Positions 55,240 through 64,000 of a stretch of 64,000 nt of DNA are shown here, one piece after another (within the stretch, counting starts at the first letter, position 1; each line of letters begins with the position of its first letter). Under the pieces are notes generated by a model, which made no database searches, had not been told where the DNA came from, and worked only from the letters and a program-made list of their open reading frames with translations. This stretch comes from Meconema thalassinum (lineage: Eukaryota > Arthropoda > Insecta > Orthoptera > Tettigoniidae). The DNA is taken from assembly GCA_946902985.2 (NCBI GenBank), contig CAMPQE020000052.1, positions 1,550,001-1,614,000 of the forward strand. Reading direction: 5' to 3'. A program made the translations under genes and the position numbers.

Positions 55240-56990
55240 TGTAATGGCCAACGCGGGAAGTCAACAACCCACCAAGAGTATTCTGGTAATAGTGGACAAT
55301 GTATAAAAATTTGTTGGCCAAAGCATTAGATAATGATGTGATAATACAAAGGGTTGACTTTACAAAGGTCGCTTGACAATTTAGCAAACATGTGGAGGAC
55401 CAGACAATATTATTGTCACTAAATAAGGAAGTCCAGGAAGGCATAAAGGACACGACACCACCACTAACTAATAATAAGATATATTAGCAAATAGATGGCA
55501 CATAAACATAATATCCAAAGGTGACACATAAACATATGAGAAACACTAGCACAAATTTACACAATTGAAGAAACACTCATTAAGAATTAACACACGTTAG
55601 GTCTTGAGCCTAAAACACACATATTGTCTTGAACGTAGCTGCAGATCAGTACATCATAGAACGGCATGCAATACACGGCGGTTCCATAGAATGATATAAT
55701 TTAAATATGCAACACAAGTGGAGTTGCAACAAATAATGAAAAAACAGGTCGCATGGAACGAGAATGTGTCGTCGAACCAGGACTGACTTACAGTGATGCG
55801 CCGATACTGTAAGCCCAAAATGAATTGTTAATAAAACAAATTATGTGTGAAACGCAGGAAGTCAAAGTAGTTGCTGCCATACAAATACCGGGATATGCCA
55901 ATCGCACGGTATTGTCACAATAGTAAAGTAGTTAAACCCAGCGTCAACTTCCATTCCAGTGATGTTGCAGGAAGTCAAAGTAGTTGCTATCATACAAATA
56001 CCGGGATATGCCAATCGCGCGGTATTGTCACAATAGTAAAGTAGTTAAACCCAGCGTCAACTTCCATTCCAGTGATGTTGCAGGAAGTCAAAGTAGTTGC
56101 TATCATACAAATACCGGGATATGCCAATCGCACGGTATTGTCACAATAGTAAAGCAGTTAACCTCCAATTTGTGATGATGCCTGGCCCTGTAACATGCTT
56201 CCAGACACGATGAATTACTTATCACACGAAGCATCATCATTATTCATACGCGTGAAGACAAATTGTTAGGCAGTAAATGAAGATAGAAGTAAACACATTA
56301 ACAACAAACTATCCGACGCCGCGGATTGAAGAATTCGTCGATATGGCGCGTAGCACCATCAAGCATGGTGATGATGAGATCAAAAATCACCGTAATGTCA
56401 CTGCCCAAACAAAATATGAATCATGTGCATAGGACATGATTGCTAAGCACGGTTACTATGAAGATAGCACCAATTATAGAAATGATTAGCTGGATACTTG
56501 TTGATATATCACAACCAGCGTTGACGCACAGCATAGTCATGGCTACACACTTAGAGCACAACGAAGAAGAAACACGTGATTGGTCGCTACAAGCAGCAAG
56601 GAGGCCTCTGATAGGCTGGAAGCAGCCAATCACAGTAGAGAGTTTAAAAACAAGAATTAGAGGCCTCTGATAGGCCGAAAGCAGCCAATCACAGTAAAGA
56701 GTTCAAACAAGTTAAAGAAGAATCAATGTGGCCAACTTAGAAATACCAAAATTACCTTCTAAGCCAAAATATCCTACTGGAAACACGGCAGTGGGAGTAC
56801 TACATGCAATCAAAACAAATAGATCACGACAACCAATCAACATAAACAAAACCAACCTGACAATGAATAAATGCAATGAAGACAAATAATACTGATATGT
56901 ACAACCACACTGAGTGGAAACAAATAGGGAAACACAAAAACTGGTTTGCCAAGACAGTGGCCGAACCATATTGCCCGCACAGAAACAACA
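55240..56990 (-). repeat. 3' LTR of BEL element 2
   Basis: The outer end on the element strand is GGCCATTACA at 55240. The inner end is uncertain because the partner LTR leaves the window. Homology is proven to 56744, and TGTTGTTTCTGTGCG read down from 56990 is the likeliest TG start, giving about 1.75 kb. It contains a 113-bp tandem repeat. Confidence 0.8.
55854..56163 (+). repeat. 113-bp tandem repeat inside the LTR of BEL element 2
   Basis: GCAGGAAGTCAAAGTAGTTG starts at 55854, 55967 and 56080: about 2.7 units containing ATACCGGGATATGCCAATCG. The same array is at 63110, 63223 and 63336 in the other LTR, so it predates this insertion. Repeats of this type in an LTR may act as promoter modules (inference). 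Confidence 0.9.
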
Positions 56991-57020
56991 GGCAGGTTGT
57001 TTATGAAAATACTAGAGAGT

Positions 57021-60000
57021 TTAGTTCTGCGGCAACAAGGGAGACACCTTGACGATGGGACGTTTCAAGAGTCCAGAGGTGGTATGTAGAGAGACCACGC
57101 GAGCTAGGCCGTCCTTACCACAATGAACCTCAAGAATTCGTCCAAGTCGCCAGTAAGTAGGAGAAACATTGTCGTCCATAATAAGCACAAGCGTGCCAAC
57201 CTTGAGGTTAGGAGACATACGGTTCCACTTGCGACGTTGTTGAAGGGAGAGTAAATGATCTGTGGACCATTTACGCCACAATGAAGTCATAATCTGTTGA
57301 AGTAATTGCCATCTAGACAACCTATTGATGGGCACTTCAGAAGCGTCAGGAATGGGCAAGGCATTCAAAGGTCGTCCAACAAGAAAGTGACCTGGCGAGA
57401 GATAGCACAAGTCAGTAGGATCCTCAGTCATAGGCGAAATGGGTCTAGAATTTAGAATGGCTTCAATTTGCACCACGAGAGTGGTCAATTCTTCATACGT
57501 AAGTACTTGAGCCTTCATGATTCTTATTAAATGAGATTTCAAAGATTTGATGTTTGCCTCCCATAGTCCACCAAAATGCGGAGAACTAGGAGGAATGAAG
57601 TGCCACTGAATTAGTAGCGATGACGTAGAATCATGAACAACAGATTGAAAATCTGCAGAGGAGAGCAACGAACCAAGATCAGCAAGGTCAGACTGTGCGC
57701 CTTGAAAGTTGGTACCATTGTCGGAATACACTTGAGCGGGAACGCCCCTTCTACTGCAGAAGCGAGTAAAGGCTACAACGAAAGCATGACTGGAGAGGGA
57801 AGTGACGACCTCAGTGTGCACAGCCTTCGTAACCATACAAACGAACATTGCGATGTAAGCCTTAGTCGAGACCCTTGACCTGGGGCCACCGTACCTGATA
57901 GTGAATGGACCACAGTAATCAACACCAACGTGATTAAAGGGAAAGGTTTGATGGAGGCGAACAGCTGGGAGTTGACCCATTAACTGTTCAGAAGGACGTG
58001 CAGCGTAGCGCACGCAAGTAACACAAGAGCGAGATAGGCTACGAACAAGTTTTCGTAGTGACGGTATCCAGAAGCGTTGTCGGATAGTCGCAATCACAAC
58101 CTGGACCCCGCCATGAAGCAACTTTAAATGGGTATGTCTGACCAGGACTTTAGTGAAATGATGGTCATTGGGCAAAAGTAGTTGGTGTTTTGTATCAAAT
58201 GGAAGGTCGGCCAATTCCAAACGGCCTCCCACACGAATAGTGCCATCAGAGTGAAGCAAAGGATGCAAATTGCCGATGGTGGAAGTGGATGGCACTTGCT
58301 CATTCTTCATTAGAGCAGTAAGTTCAGTAGAGTAGCACTGAGCTTGAATCATTTTCACACATGTAAGTAGTGCAACATCAATTTCAATGGCAGTGAGTGG
58401 ACCACTGATCCTAGTGGTATTTCTACAATTAGAGAAAAACCTAATACAGTAGGCTATGACCCTCAACAATCTTGTGTAGGAAGAAAAATTGTTTAAAAAA
58501 TCAATGTCAACAGGTTTAGATACATTTGCGCACGAAATTCTACACTCAGGCAATTCAGACACAGGAGTGTCAAAGATATCTGAAGTACTGGAGCTTGTAA
58601 AGGCCTTCAACCATGCTGGACCATACCACCATAGCTGATTAGTTTTCAATTCTGAGGGCATACAGCCTCGGGAAATTATGTCGGCTGGATTGTCACGGGA
58701 AGAGACATGTTTCCAGGCGCAGTGAACAGTGAGCCTTTGTATTTCAGCAACTCTATTGGCTACAAAGGTTTTCCATTTTGAGGGGGGCGAAGCCAACCAA
58801 GACAAAACAATAGTGGAATCTGTCCAACAATAGACGGATTCAATAGGCAAGTTCAAAGCAGGTTGCACCTTTGCAATTAATTTGGAAAGCAAAAGTGCAC
58901 CACATAACTCAAGTCTGGGCAAAGACAACTGTTTAAGAGGAGCAACCTTCGACTTAGCGCACACAAGTGCAACAGTGACAATGTCGTTGGTATCAATTGA
59001 CAATAAATAGAGACAAGCTCCATAGGCCTGCTGACTGCTGTCGCAGAAGCCATGAAGTTGCATAGATTTGATTTCTGAAGCAGGCTTAATCAAACGTGGA
59101 GTAGAAATCTCAGAAATCGCAGGTAAATTGCTATAAATGTTCAGCCAAGCTTGCGTGATTTCCATTGGAAGGGGGTCATCCCAACCGAGTTTGTGAATCC
59201 ACAAATCTTGGAAGAGAATCTTACAAGCAACCACAATAGGTGACACTAAACCCAAAGGGTCAAAGGTAGAGGCAACAATGGACAAAAATGAACGCTTAGT
59301 AAAGGTAATTGAAGTGTCACAGTTCACGATAGGTGACTGAATCCGCAACAAGTCATCGATAGGTTGCCAATAAAGTCCTAGCGTTCTGGCGACTGTTTCT
59401 TCACCATCGCCGAAACTACGGAGTTGTTGTTTCTCTTGATGATCAAGAGGAATGTTATCTAATAGAGTCATGGAGTTTGAACTCCACTTACACAGTTCAA
59501 AACCACCTAATCTCAAAAGAAGGGTCAATTCATCATACAGAATGAGTGCGTCATGCTCGGAATCACATCCCGAGATACAATCATCAACATAGAAGTCGTT
59601 TAAAACAATCTGAGTGGCAGCTGGAAAAGCTGTGCCATCAGTGAGGGCGAGCTCCTTTAGCACACGAGTGGCTAAGAAGGATGCTGGGGCAGTACCATAT
59701 GTAACGGTGTTTAATTGATATTCTACCATAGGGTCTGAAGGAGAGTCTCTCCAAAATATTCTCTGTAAGTCACGATCTTTGTGATCTACAAGAATCTGTC
59801 TGTACATTTTACTCAGATCAGCTGCAAACGCTATCAAGTGAGTACGGAACCGAAGCAAAATAGAGAACAAATCCTGCTGAATTACAGGGCCCACCAACAA
59901 GGTATCATTAAGGGAGCACCCAGACGTAGTAGCCATCGAAGCATCAAATACCACTCTGAGCTTTGTAGAAGTACTGTGCGGCTTGAAAACAGGATGATGG

Positions 60001-61556
60001 GGAATGTAGTAAACTTCACCATCAGTCGGGTGGGGGGCAACTTGCATATGGTTTAAGGCTAGATATTCATGCATGAATTCAGTGTATTCTAACCTTAACT
60101 CAGGGTTACGAGCCAAACGTCTTTCGAGAGAGTGAAAACGTTTTAGTGTAGCATAGCGAGAGGCACCTAGAGGCTCCGAGTCTACCTTGCGAGGGAGTCT
60201 AACCACAAATCTACCATCGTCTTTGCGAGTGGTAGTAGCAACGAAGTGTTCTTCACATATGGATTCATCAACAGACAACACTGGGGTTTCAACTTCTTCA
60301 ACGTTCCAAAACGCTTCCAGCTGTTGTTCTACATGAGGGCGTGAGAGTGTAAGTGCTGATACCACGTGCGATGGTTGCGAGGTGCTTGCACTGGGCAGCT
60401 TCCCAGAAAACACCCAACCCACAGAGGTATTTTGAAGGATGGGCAAATCACCAACTGGTATGATTTTACCAGGACATAACAGGTCAAAGAAATATTCTGC
60501 ACCAAGAACAAGATCAATAGATTTAGTGCAATTGAAATCAGGATCAGCTAAATCAATATGTGATGGAATGTTCCATTCAGAGGTATCGAAACCAGCAGCG
60601 GGTAGCTCAAGTGCAATATTGGGAACCACGAGACATTCAAGCTTAGCAGACCAATTAGTAGCACAGGCAAAAACGTTCACATCAGCAACAACAGTAGCAG
60701 TGCTTTGATTTTGACCAACACCGTGAATGTGTACCTTCATAGGTTTGGTGTGGAGTCTTAATTTCTTAATTAAGTGTGACGAAATTAAGTTACAATCTGA
60801 TGCAGAGTCAAGTAGTGCAGTGACAGGTACACGTAAGCCATTGCCAGCTAATATATTCAACTTGGCAGTGGGTAATAGCGTCCTTGAAAATTGATTGTCA
60901 CGAGCGACGTTACTGCAACTAGTGTTTACCACGTTAGCATGAGCTTGAGAAGCATCATTACTAGTGCCACTGGAGGGCTCATAGTGAAGAAGAGTGTGGT
61001 GTTTTCGGGAACAAGTGTTACAAGAGTACTTCGAACATTGATGATTAGGCTCGAAATTACGCAAACAATTATAACACAATTTACGAGACCTGACAAAATC
61101 CCATTTGGCTGTGGACGAAAGTTTGATAAAGGTACCACATTTCGACAATTGGTGATCAATGCTCCTACAATATGTACAACGAGATTTGGTAGTAGTTAAC
61201 ATGGGTTTCTGAGGCGAATGACCTTCAGCTTTAAGTTTGGTTACAGCAGTATGTAATGCAGGCCTGGACCCATTCTTTTCAGTTATTTCCAGTACCTTGC
61301 ATTTTTTCTCTAAGAAGCTAACCAAGTCCTGGAGAGTGGGAATTCTCCCAGAATCAACATGATTCTCCCATTCACGGATGCTATCATTATCTAGTAGCTC
61401 CAATATAAAATGTGACAATAACAGGTCTTGAAGGGGAACCCCGTTAAAGTCCAAAGCTTCTAACGCATTGACATGAGAAACAAAGTGGTCGATGATGGCA
61501 CGCAATGACACTGAATCATTACCGTATGCGGGGGGGCTTGAAAAGCTTGGTAACAT
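57021..61556 (-). CDS. BEL element 2 gag C-terminus and complete pol
   Basis: 1,511 codons with no stop. Order: gag C-terminal region (residues 1-120), knuckles CTYCRSIDHQLSKC, CYNCLRNFEPNHQC and CNTCSRKHHTLLH (127-191), protease TALLDSASDCNLI (Asp 250), reverse transcriptase about 515-720 with RVVFDAS, FAADLSKMYRQI (Asp 580) and FYVDDCI (YVDD 656-659), RNase H from HGFCDSSQQAYG with CWTDSTIVLSWL, NPADIISRG linker, integrase zinc finger (HTHLKLLHGG, CVTC), core GVDYCGPF (Asp), QVYSDNGTNF (Asp), HFGGLWEANIK (Glu), and DUF5641 (LKVGTLVLIMDDN). All catalytic motifs look canonical. The ATG at 61556 is probably not the true start: the frame continues from the gag ORF upstream through a C-run. Confidence 0.93.
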   Translation of the reverse strand: MLPSFSSPPAYGNDSVSLRAIIDHFVSHVNALEALDFNGVPLQDLLLSHFILELLDNDSIREWENHVDSGRIPTLQDLVSFLEKKCKVLEITEKNGSRPALHTAVTKLKAEGHSPQKPMLTTTKSRCTYCRSIDHQLSKCGTFIKLSSTAKWDFVRSRKLCYNCLRNFEPNHQCSKYSCNTCSRKHHTLLHYEPSSGTSNDASQAHANVVNTSCSNVARDNQFSRTLLPTAKLNILAGNGLRVPVTALLDSASDCNLISSHLIKKLRLHTKPMKVHIHGVGQNQSTATVVADVNVFACATNWSAKLECLVVPNIALELPAAGFDTSEWNIPSHIDLADPDFNCTKSIDLVLGAEYFFDLLCPGKIIPVGDLPILQNTSVGWVFSGKLPSASTSQPSHVVSALTLSRPHVEQQLEAFWNVEEVETPVLSVDESICEEHFVATTTRKDDGRFVVRLPRKVDSEPLGASRYATLKRFHSLERRLARNPELRLEYTEFMHEYLALNHMQVAPHPTDGEVYYIPHHPVFKPHSTSTKLRVVFDASMATTSGCSLNDTLLVGPVIQQDLFSILLRFRTHLIAFAADLSKMYRQILVDHKDRDLQRIFWRDSPSDPMVEYQLNTVTYGTAPASFLATRVLKELALTDGTAFPAATQIVLNDFYVDDCISGCDSEHDALILYDELTLLLRLGGFELCKWSSNSMTLLDNIPLDHQEKQQLRSFGDGEETVARTLGLYWQPIDDLLRIQSPIVNCDTSITFTKRSFLSIVASTFDPLGLVSPIVVACKILFQDLWIHKLGWDDPLPMEITQAWLNIYSNLPAISEISTPRLIKPASEIKSMQLHGFCDSSQQAYGACLYLLSIDTNDIVTVALVCAKSKVAPLKQLSLPRLELCGALLLSKLIAKVQPALNLPIESVYCWTDSTIVLSWLASPPSKWKTFVANRVAEIQRLTVHCAWKHVSSRDNPADIISRGCMPSELKTNQLWWYGPAWLKAFTSSSTSDIFDTPVSELPECRISCANVSKPVDIDFLNNFSSYTRLLRVIAYCIRFFSNCRNTTRISGPLTAIEIDVALLTCVKMIQAQCYSTELTALMKNEQVPSTSTIGNLHPLLHSDGTIRVGGRLELADLPFDTKHQLLLPNDHHFTKVLVRHTHLKLLHGGVQVVIATIRQRFWIPSLRKLVRSLSRSCVTCVRYAARPSEQLMGQLPAVRLHQTFPFNHVGVDYCGPFTIRYGGPRSRVSTKAYIAMFVCMVTKAVHTEVVTSLSSHAFVVAFTRFCSRRGVPAQVYSDNGTNFQGAQSDLADLGSLLSSADFQSVVHDSTSSLLIQWHFIPPSSPHFGGLWEANIKSLKSHLIRIMKAQVLTYEELTTLVVQIEAILNSRPISPMTEDPTDLCYLSPGHFLVGRPLNALPIPDASEVPINRLSRWQLLQQIMTSLWRKWSTDHLLSLQQRRKWNRMSPNLKVGTLVLIMDDNVSPTYWRLGRILEVHCGKDGLARVVSLHTTSGLLKRPIVKVSPLLPQN

Positions 61557-62193
61557 GATTGTGCGCTATGAGCCTAATGTTATTGTATCGAGTTGTCAGC
61601 AAGTTCCATGCAACCATAAAGTTATCATCTGACACAGTAATGTTCTTTAAGAGGAGTTTGGCCTCACCACTAAGACTAGAATTAAGGTAGTAGAACTTAA
61701 CAATATCAGACAAAGCATGGTTATCAATTACTATAGCCTTGAAGCTATCTCTGAAATTCAACCAGTCTGTGAAGTCGCCACTGAACTGCGGAATTTGAAT
61801 TTCAGGCAACTTTATATGCGCTGCAGCTACGTTAGCAGTAGGAAATTGTGCACTCTGCAAATTATTCAAAGGGTTATCACTGTCTGTAGTGTTGGATTTT
61901 TTGAAATTGTCACAATGTAGTTTAATTTTAACCATCAACTCAAAATATTTATCTTCGAAGTCACAACGTTCGGCTATTTCTTCGTCGATATTGTCTGTAA
62001 TATCCTCTAAAGCGACTTGCGCTTCGTTATATTGTTCATAAATTTCCTCGCATTTGTGTTTGCGTAACACTAACATTTGATATTGCTCTTCTGTAATGTC
62101 CTGAAAGTTGCTAATTACTTTTTCTTGTGAGGTAAGCATGCCCTTAGCGACTGCACGCTTCCTAACTAAAGGTCGTTTTTGGGCATCCTCCAT
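61519..62193 (-). CDS. BEL element 2 gag, N-terminal part
   Basis: 224 codons from MEDAQKRPLVRKRAVAKGML. A coiled-coil-like region (about 20-90) precedes IKLPEIQIPQFSGDFTDWLN and SFKAIVIDNHALSDIVKFYY, the DUF1759-type gag core. The frame ends prematurely just after HVTKLFKPP, where seven C residues (about 61531-61537) shift it by one base. The homologous continuation is the next ORF. A one-base insertion, real or from sequencing, explains the split. Confidence 0.88.
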   Translation of the reverse strand: MEDAQKRPLVRKRAVAKGMLTSQEKVISNFQDITEEQYQMLVLRKHKCEEIYEQYNEAQVALEDITDNIDEEIAERCDFEDKYFELMVKIKLHCDNFKKSNTTDSDNPLNNLQSAQFPTANVAAAHIKLPEIQIPQFSGDFTDWLNFRDSFKAIVIDNHALSDIVKFYYLNSSLSGEAKLLLKNITVSDDNFMVAWNLLTTRYNNIRLIAHNHVTKLFKPPRIR

Positions 62194-62259
62194 AATGACC
62201 TTAGGATTGCCCGCCTAGATGTAATTACCAGAGTTGCACACCTAACTAACACAACCAAC

Positions 62260-62490
62260 TTAACTAACACAAAAAATAAACACTGAGACAATGGTCTCGA
62301 TTAAGTTGTAAACAAACATCTGAACATAGAATACTGTATTGTGTCCTTGGGAAGTTAATGGGAACGTATACAATTTAAATTTATGGCCTTCCTGGTGAAA
62401 TAGCAAGAAACAAGGGCCCAAAATGGCCAACGCAAAGCTTAATAATTCATTCAAAGTAGTAAACAGCTCAATATCCGGCCCGGAGGACCA
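62260..62490 (-). other. Leader of BEL element 2 with primer-binding site (62474-62490)
   Basis: TGGTCCTCCGGGCCGGA on the element strand begins 5 bases inside the LTR and is complementary to a tRNA 3' end finishing CCA. The rest is untranslated leader up to the gag start at 62193. Confidence 0.7.
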
Positions 62491-62495
62491 AATAA

Positions 62496-64000
62496 TGTAA
62501 TGGCCAACGCGGGAAGTCAACAACCCACCAAGAGTATTCTGGTAATAGTGGACAATGTATAAAAATTTGTTGGCCAAAGCATTAGATAATGATGTGATAA
62601 TACAAAGGGTTGACTTTACAAAGGTCGCTTGACAATTTAGCAAACATGTGGAGGACCAGACAATATTATTGTCACTAAATAAGGAAGTCCAGGAAGGCAT
62701 AAAGGACACGACACCACCACTAACTAATAATAAGATATATTAGCAAATAGATGGCACATAAACATAATATCCAAAGGTGACACATAAACATATGAGAAAC
62801 ACTAGCACAAATTTACACAATTGAAGAAACACTCATTAAGAATTAACACACGTTACGTCTTGAGCCTAAAACACACATATTGTCTTGAACGTAGCTGCAG
62901 ATCAGTACATCATAGAACGGCATGCAATACACGGCGGTTCCATAGAATGATATAATTTAAATATGCAACACAAGTGGAGTTGCAACAAATAATGAAAAAA
63001 CAGGTCGCATGGAACGAGAATGTGTCGTCGAACCAGGACTGACTTACAGTGATGCGCCGATACTGTAAGCCCAAAATGAATTGTTAATAAAACAAATTAT
63101 GTGTGAAACGCAGGAAGTCAAAGTAGTTGCTGCCATACAAATACCGGGATATGCCAATCGCACGGTATTGTCACAATAGTAAAGTAGTTAAACCCAGCGT
63201 CAACTTCCATTCCAGTGATGTTGCAGGAAGTCAAAGTAGTTGCTATCATACAAATACCGGGATATGCCAATCGCGCGGTATTGTCACAATAGTAAAGTAG
63301 TTAAACCCAGCGTCAACTTCCATTCCAGTGATGTTGCAGGAAGTCAAAGTAGTTGCTATCATACAAATACCGGGATATGCCAATCGCACGGTATTGTCAC
63401 AATAGTAAAGCAGTTAACCTCCAATTTGTGATGATGCCTGGCCCTGTAACATGCTTCCAGACACGAAGAATTACTTATCACACGAAGCATCATCATTATT
63501 CATACGCGTGAAGACAAATTGTTAGGCAGTAAATGAAGATAGAAGTAAACACATTAACAACAAACTATCCGACGCCGCGGATTGAAGAATTCGTCGATAT
63601 GGCGCGTAGCACCATCAAGCATGGTGATGATGAGATCAAAAATCACCGTAATGTCACTGCCCAAACAAAATATGAATCATGTGCATAGGACATGATTGCT
63701 AAGCACGGTTACTATGAAGATAGCACCAATTATAGAAATGATTAGCTGGATACTTGTTGATATATCACAACCAGCGTTGACGCACAGCATAGTCATGGCT
63801 ACACACTTAGAGCACAACGAAGAAGAAACACGTGATTGGTCGCTACAAGCAGCAAGGAGGCCTCTGATAGGCTGGAAGCAGCCAATCACAGTAGAGAGTT
63901 TAAAAACAAGAATTAGAGGCCTCTGATAGGCCGAAAGCAGCCAATCACAGTAAAGAGTTCAAACAAGTTAAAGAAGAATCAATGTGGCCAACTTAGAAAT
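62496..64000 (-). repeat. 5' LTR of BEL element 2 (partial, runs off the window)
   Basis: Matches 55240-56744 nearly base for base and contains the same 113-bp array (63110-63419). It holds the element's promoter, which lies at or beyond the window edge. Confidence 0.92.

Larger units (their letters stand above)
55240..64000 (-). mobile_element. BEL/Pao LTR retrotransposon (element 2), nearly intact, cut by the window end
   Basis: LTR copies at 55240-56990 and 62496-64000+ enclose leader, primer-binding site and gag-pol on the minus strand. Across the 1.5 kb of LTR that can be compared I found about two mismatches (GTTAGGTC/GTTACGTC; ACGATG/ACGAAG), so insertion is very recent. Only one frame break is seen, at a C-run. 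The left flank is CCTAA (55235-55239), the expected duplication. Not checkable on the right. Confidence 0.9.

Noticed and set aside
57633..60708. Plus-strand ORFs of 60-90 codons within BEL element 2
   Set aside because: All are antisense shadows of the intact pol frame.

Overview
The window reads as a piece of a repeat-rich, AT-rich arthropod (most likely insect) nuclear genome. Genes have spliced exons with GT/AG borders, and nearly every recognisable coding stretch belongs to a transposable element: BEL/Pao LTR retrotransposons, several non-LTR retrotransposons, THAP/PIF-type and Transib-type DNA transposons, and tRNA-derived SINEs. Nothing prokaryotic is present. The SINE style suggests a large-genome hemimetabolous insect, but that is a guess. 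The only plausible host gene is a C2H2 zinc-finger gene on the minus strand. It is seen as three N-terminal exons (32.6-30.4 kb) and a broken finger exon (14.4-13.5 kb), and whether these belong to one gene is not proven.

Layout. 1-5 kb: no genes; SINE debris and a 1.5 kb interspersed repeat. 5.1-8.8 kb: decayed RTE-like retrotransposon split by a SINE. 9.0-11.9 kb: broken ORF of a widespread repetitive family with FEN1/PIN-like motifs, between roughly 200-bp inverted repeats. 12.1-13.3 kb: decayed non-LTR fragment. 13.5-14.4 kb: zinc-finger exon interrupted by a satellite monomer. 15-21 kb: SINEs, a second copy of the 1.5 kb repeat, a 32-bp minisatellite, a foldback hairpin and a retrotransposon tail. 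22.2-29.7 kb: apparent two-gene DNA transposon (THAP-DDE transposase facing a SWIM-YqaJ nuclease) with matching ends. 30.4-32.6 kb: zinc-finger N-terminal exons. 33.2-34.2 kb: deleted Harbinger element with TAA target duplications.

34.5-44.6 kb: a Transib-type element whose 38-bp ends carry a CACAGTG heptamer, a 23-bp spacer and an A-rich nonamer-like block, flanked by CGGCG duplications. Inside it sit a complete 7,970-bp BEL element (1,230-bp LTRs, GGGGT duplication) and a 5'-truncated LINE with a 9-bp duplication. 45.4-46.6 kb: 70-bp minisatellite of 17 units. 47.5-49.8 kb: unclassified interspersed repeat. 50.4-51.4 kb: BEL fragment and satellite monomer. 53.2-54.8 kb: fragment of a retrotransposon with a restriction-enzyme-like endonuclease. 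55.2-64.0 kb: second, very young BEL element whose 5' LTR runs off the window.

The genes work as parasites' replication sets rather than as a host pathway. The BEL elements supply gag, protease, reverse transcriptase, RNase H and integrase. The DNA transposons carry transposase-type genes, with a companion nuclease in one case. Almost all are inactivated by stops, frameshifts or nested insertions. The two BEL elements are the freshest, with LTR pairs differing at only a few positions.
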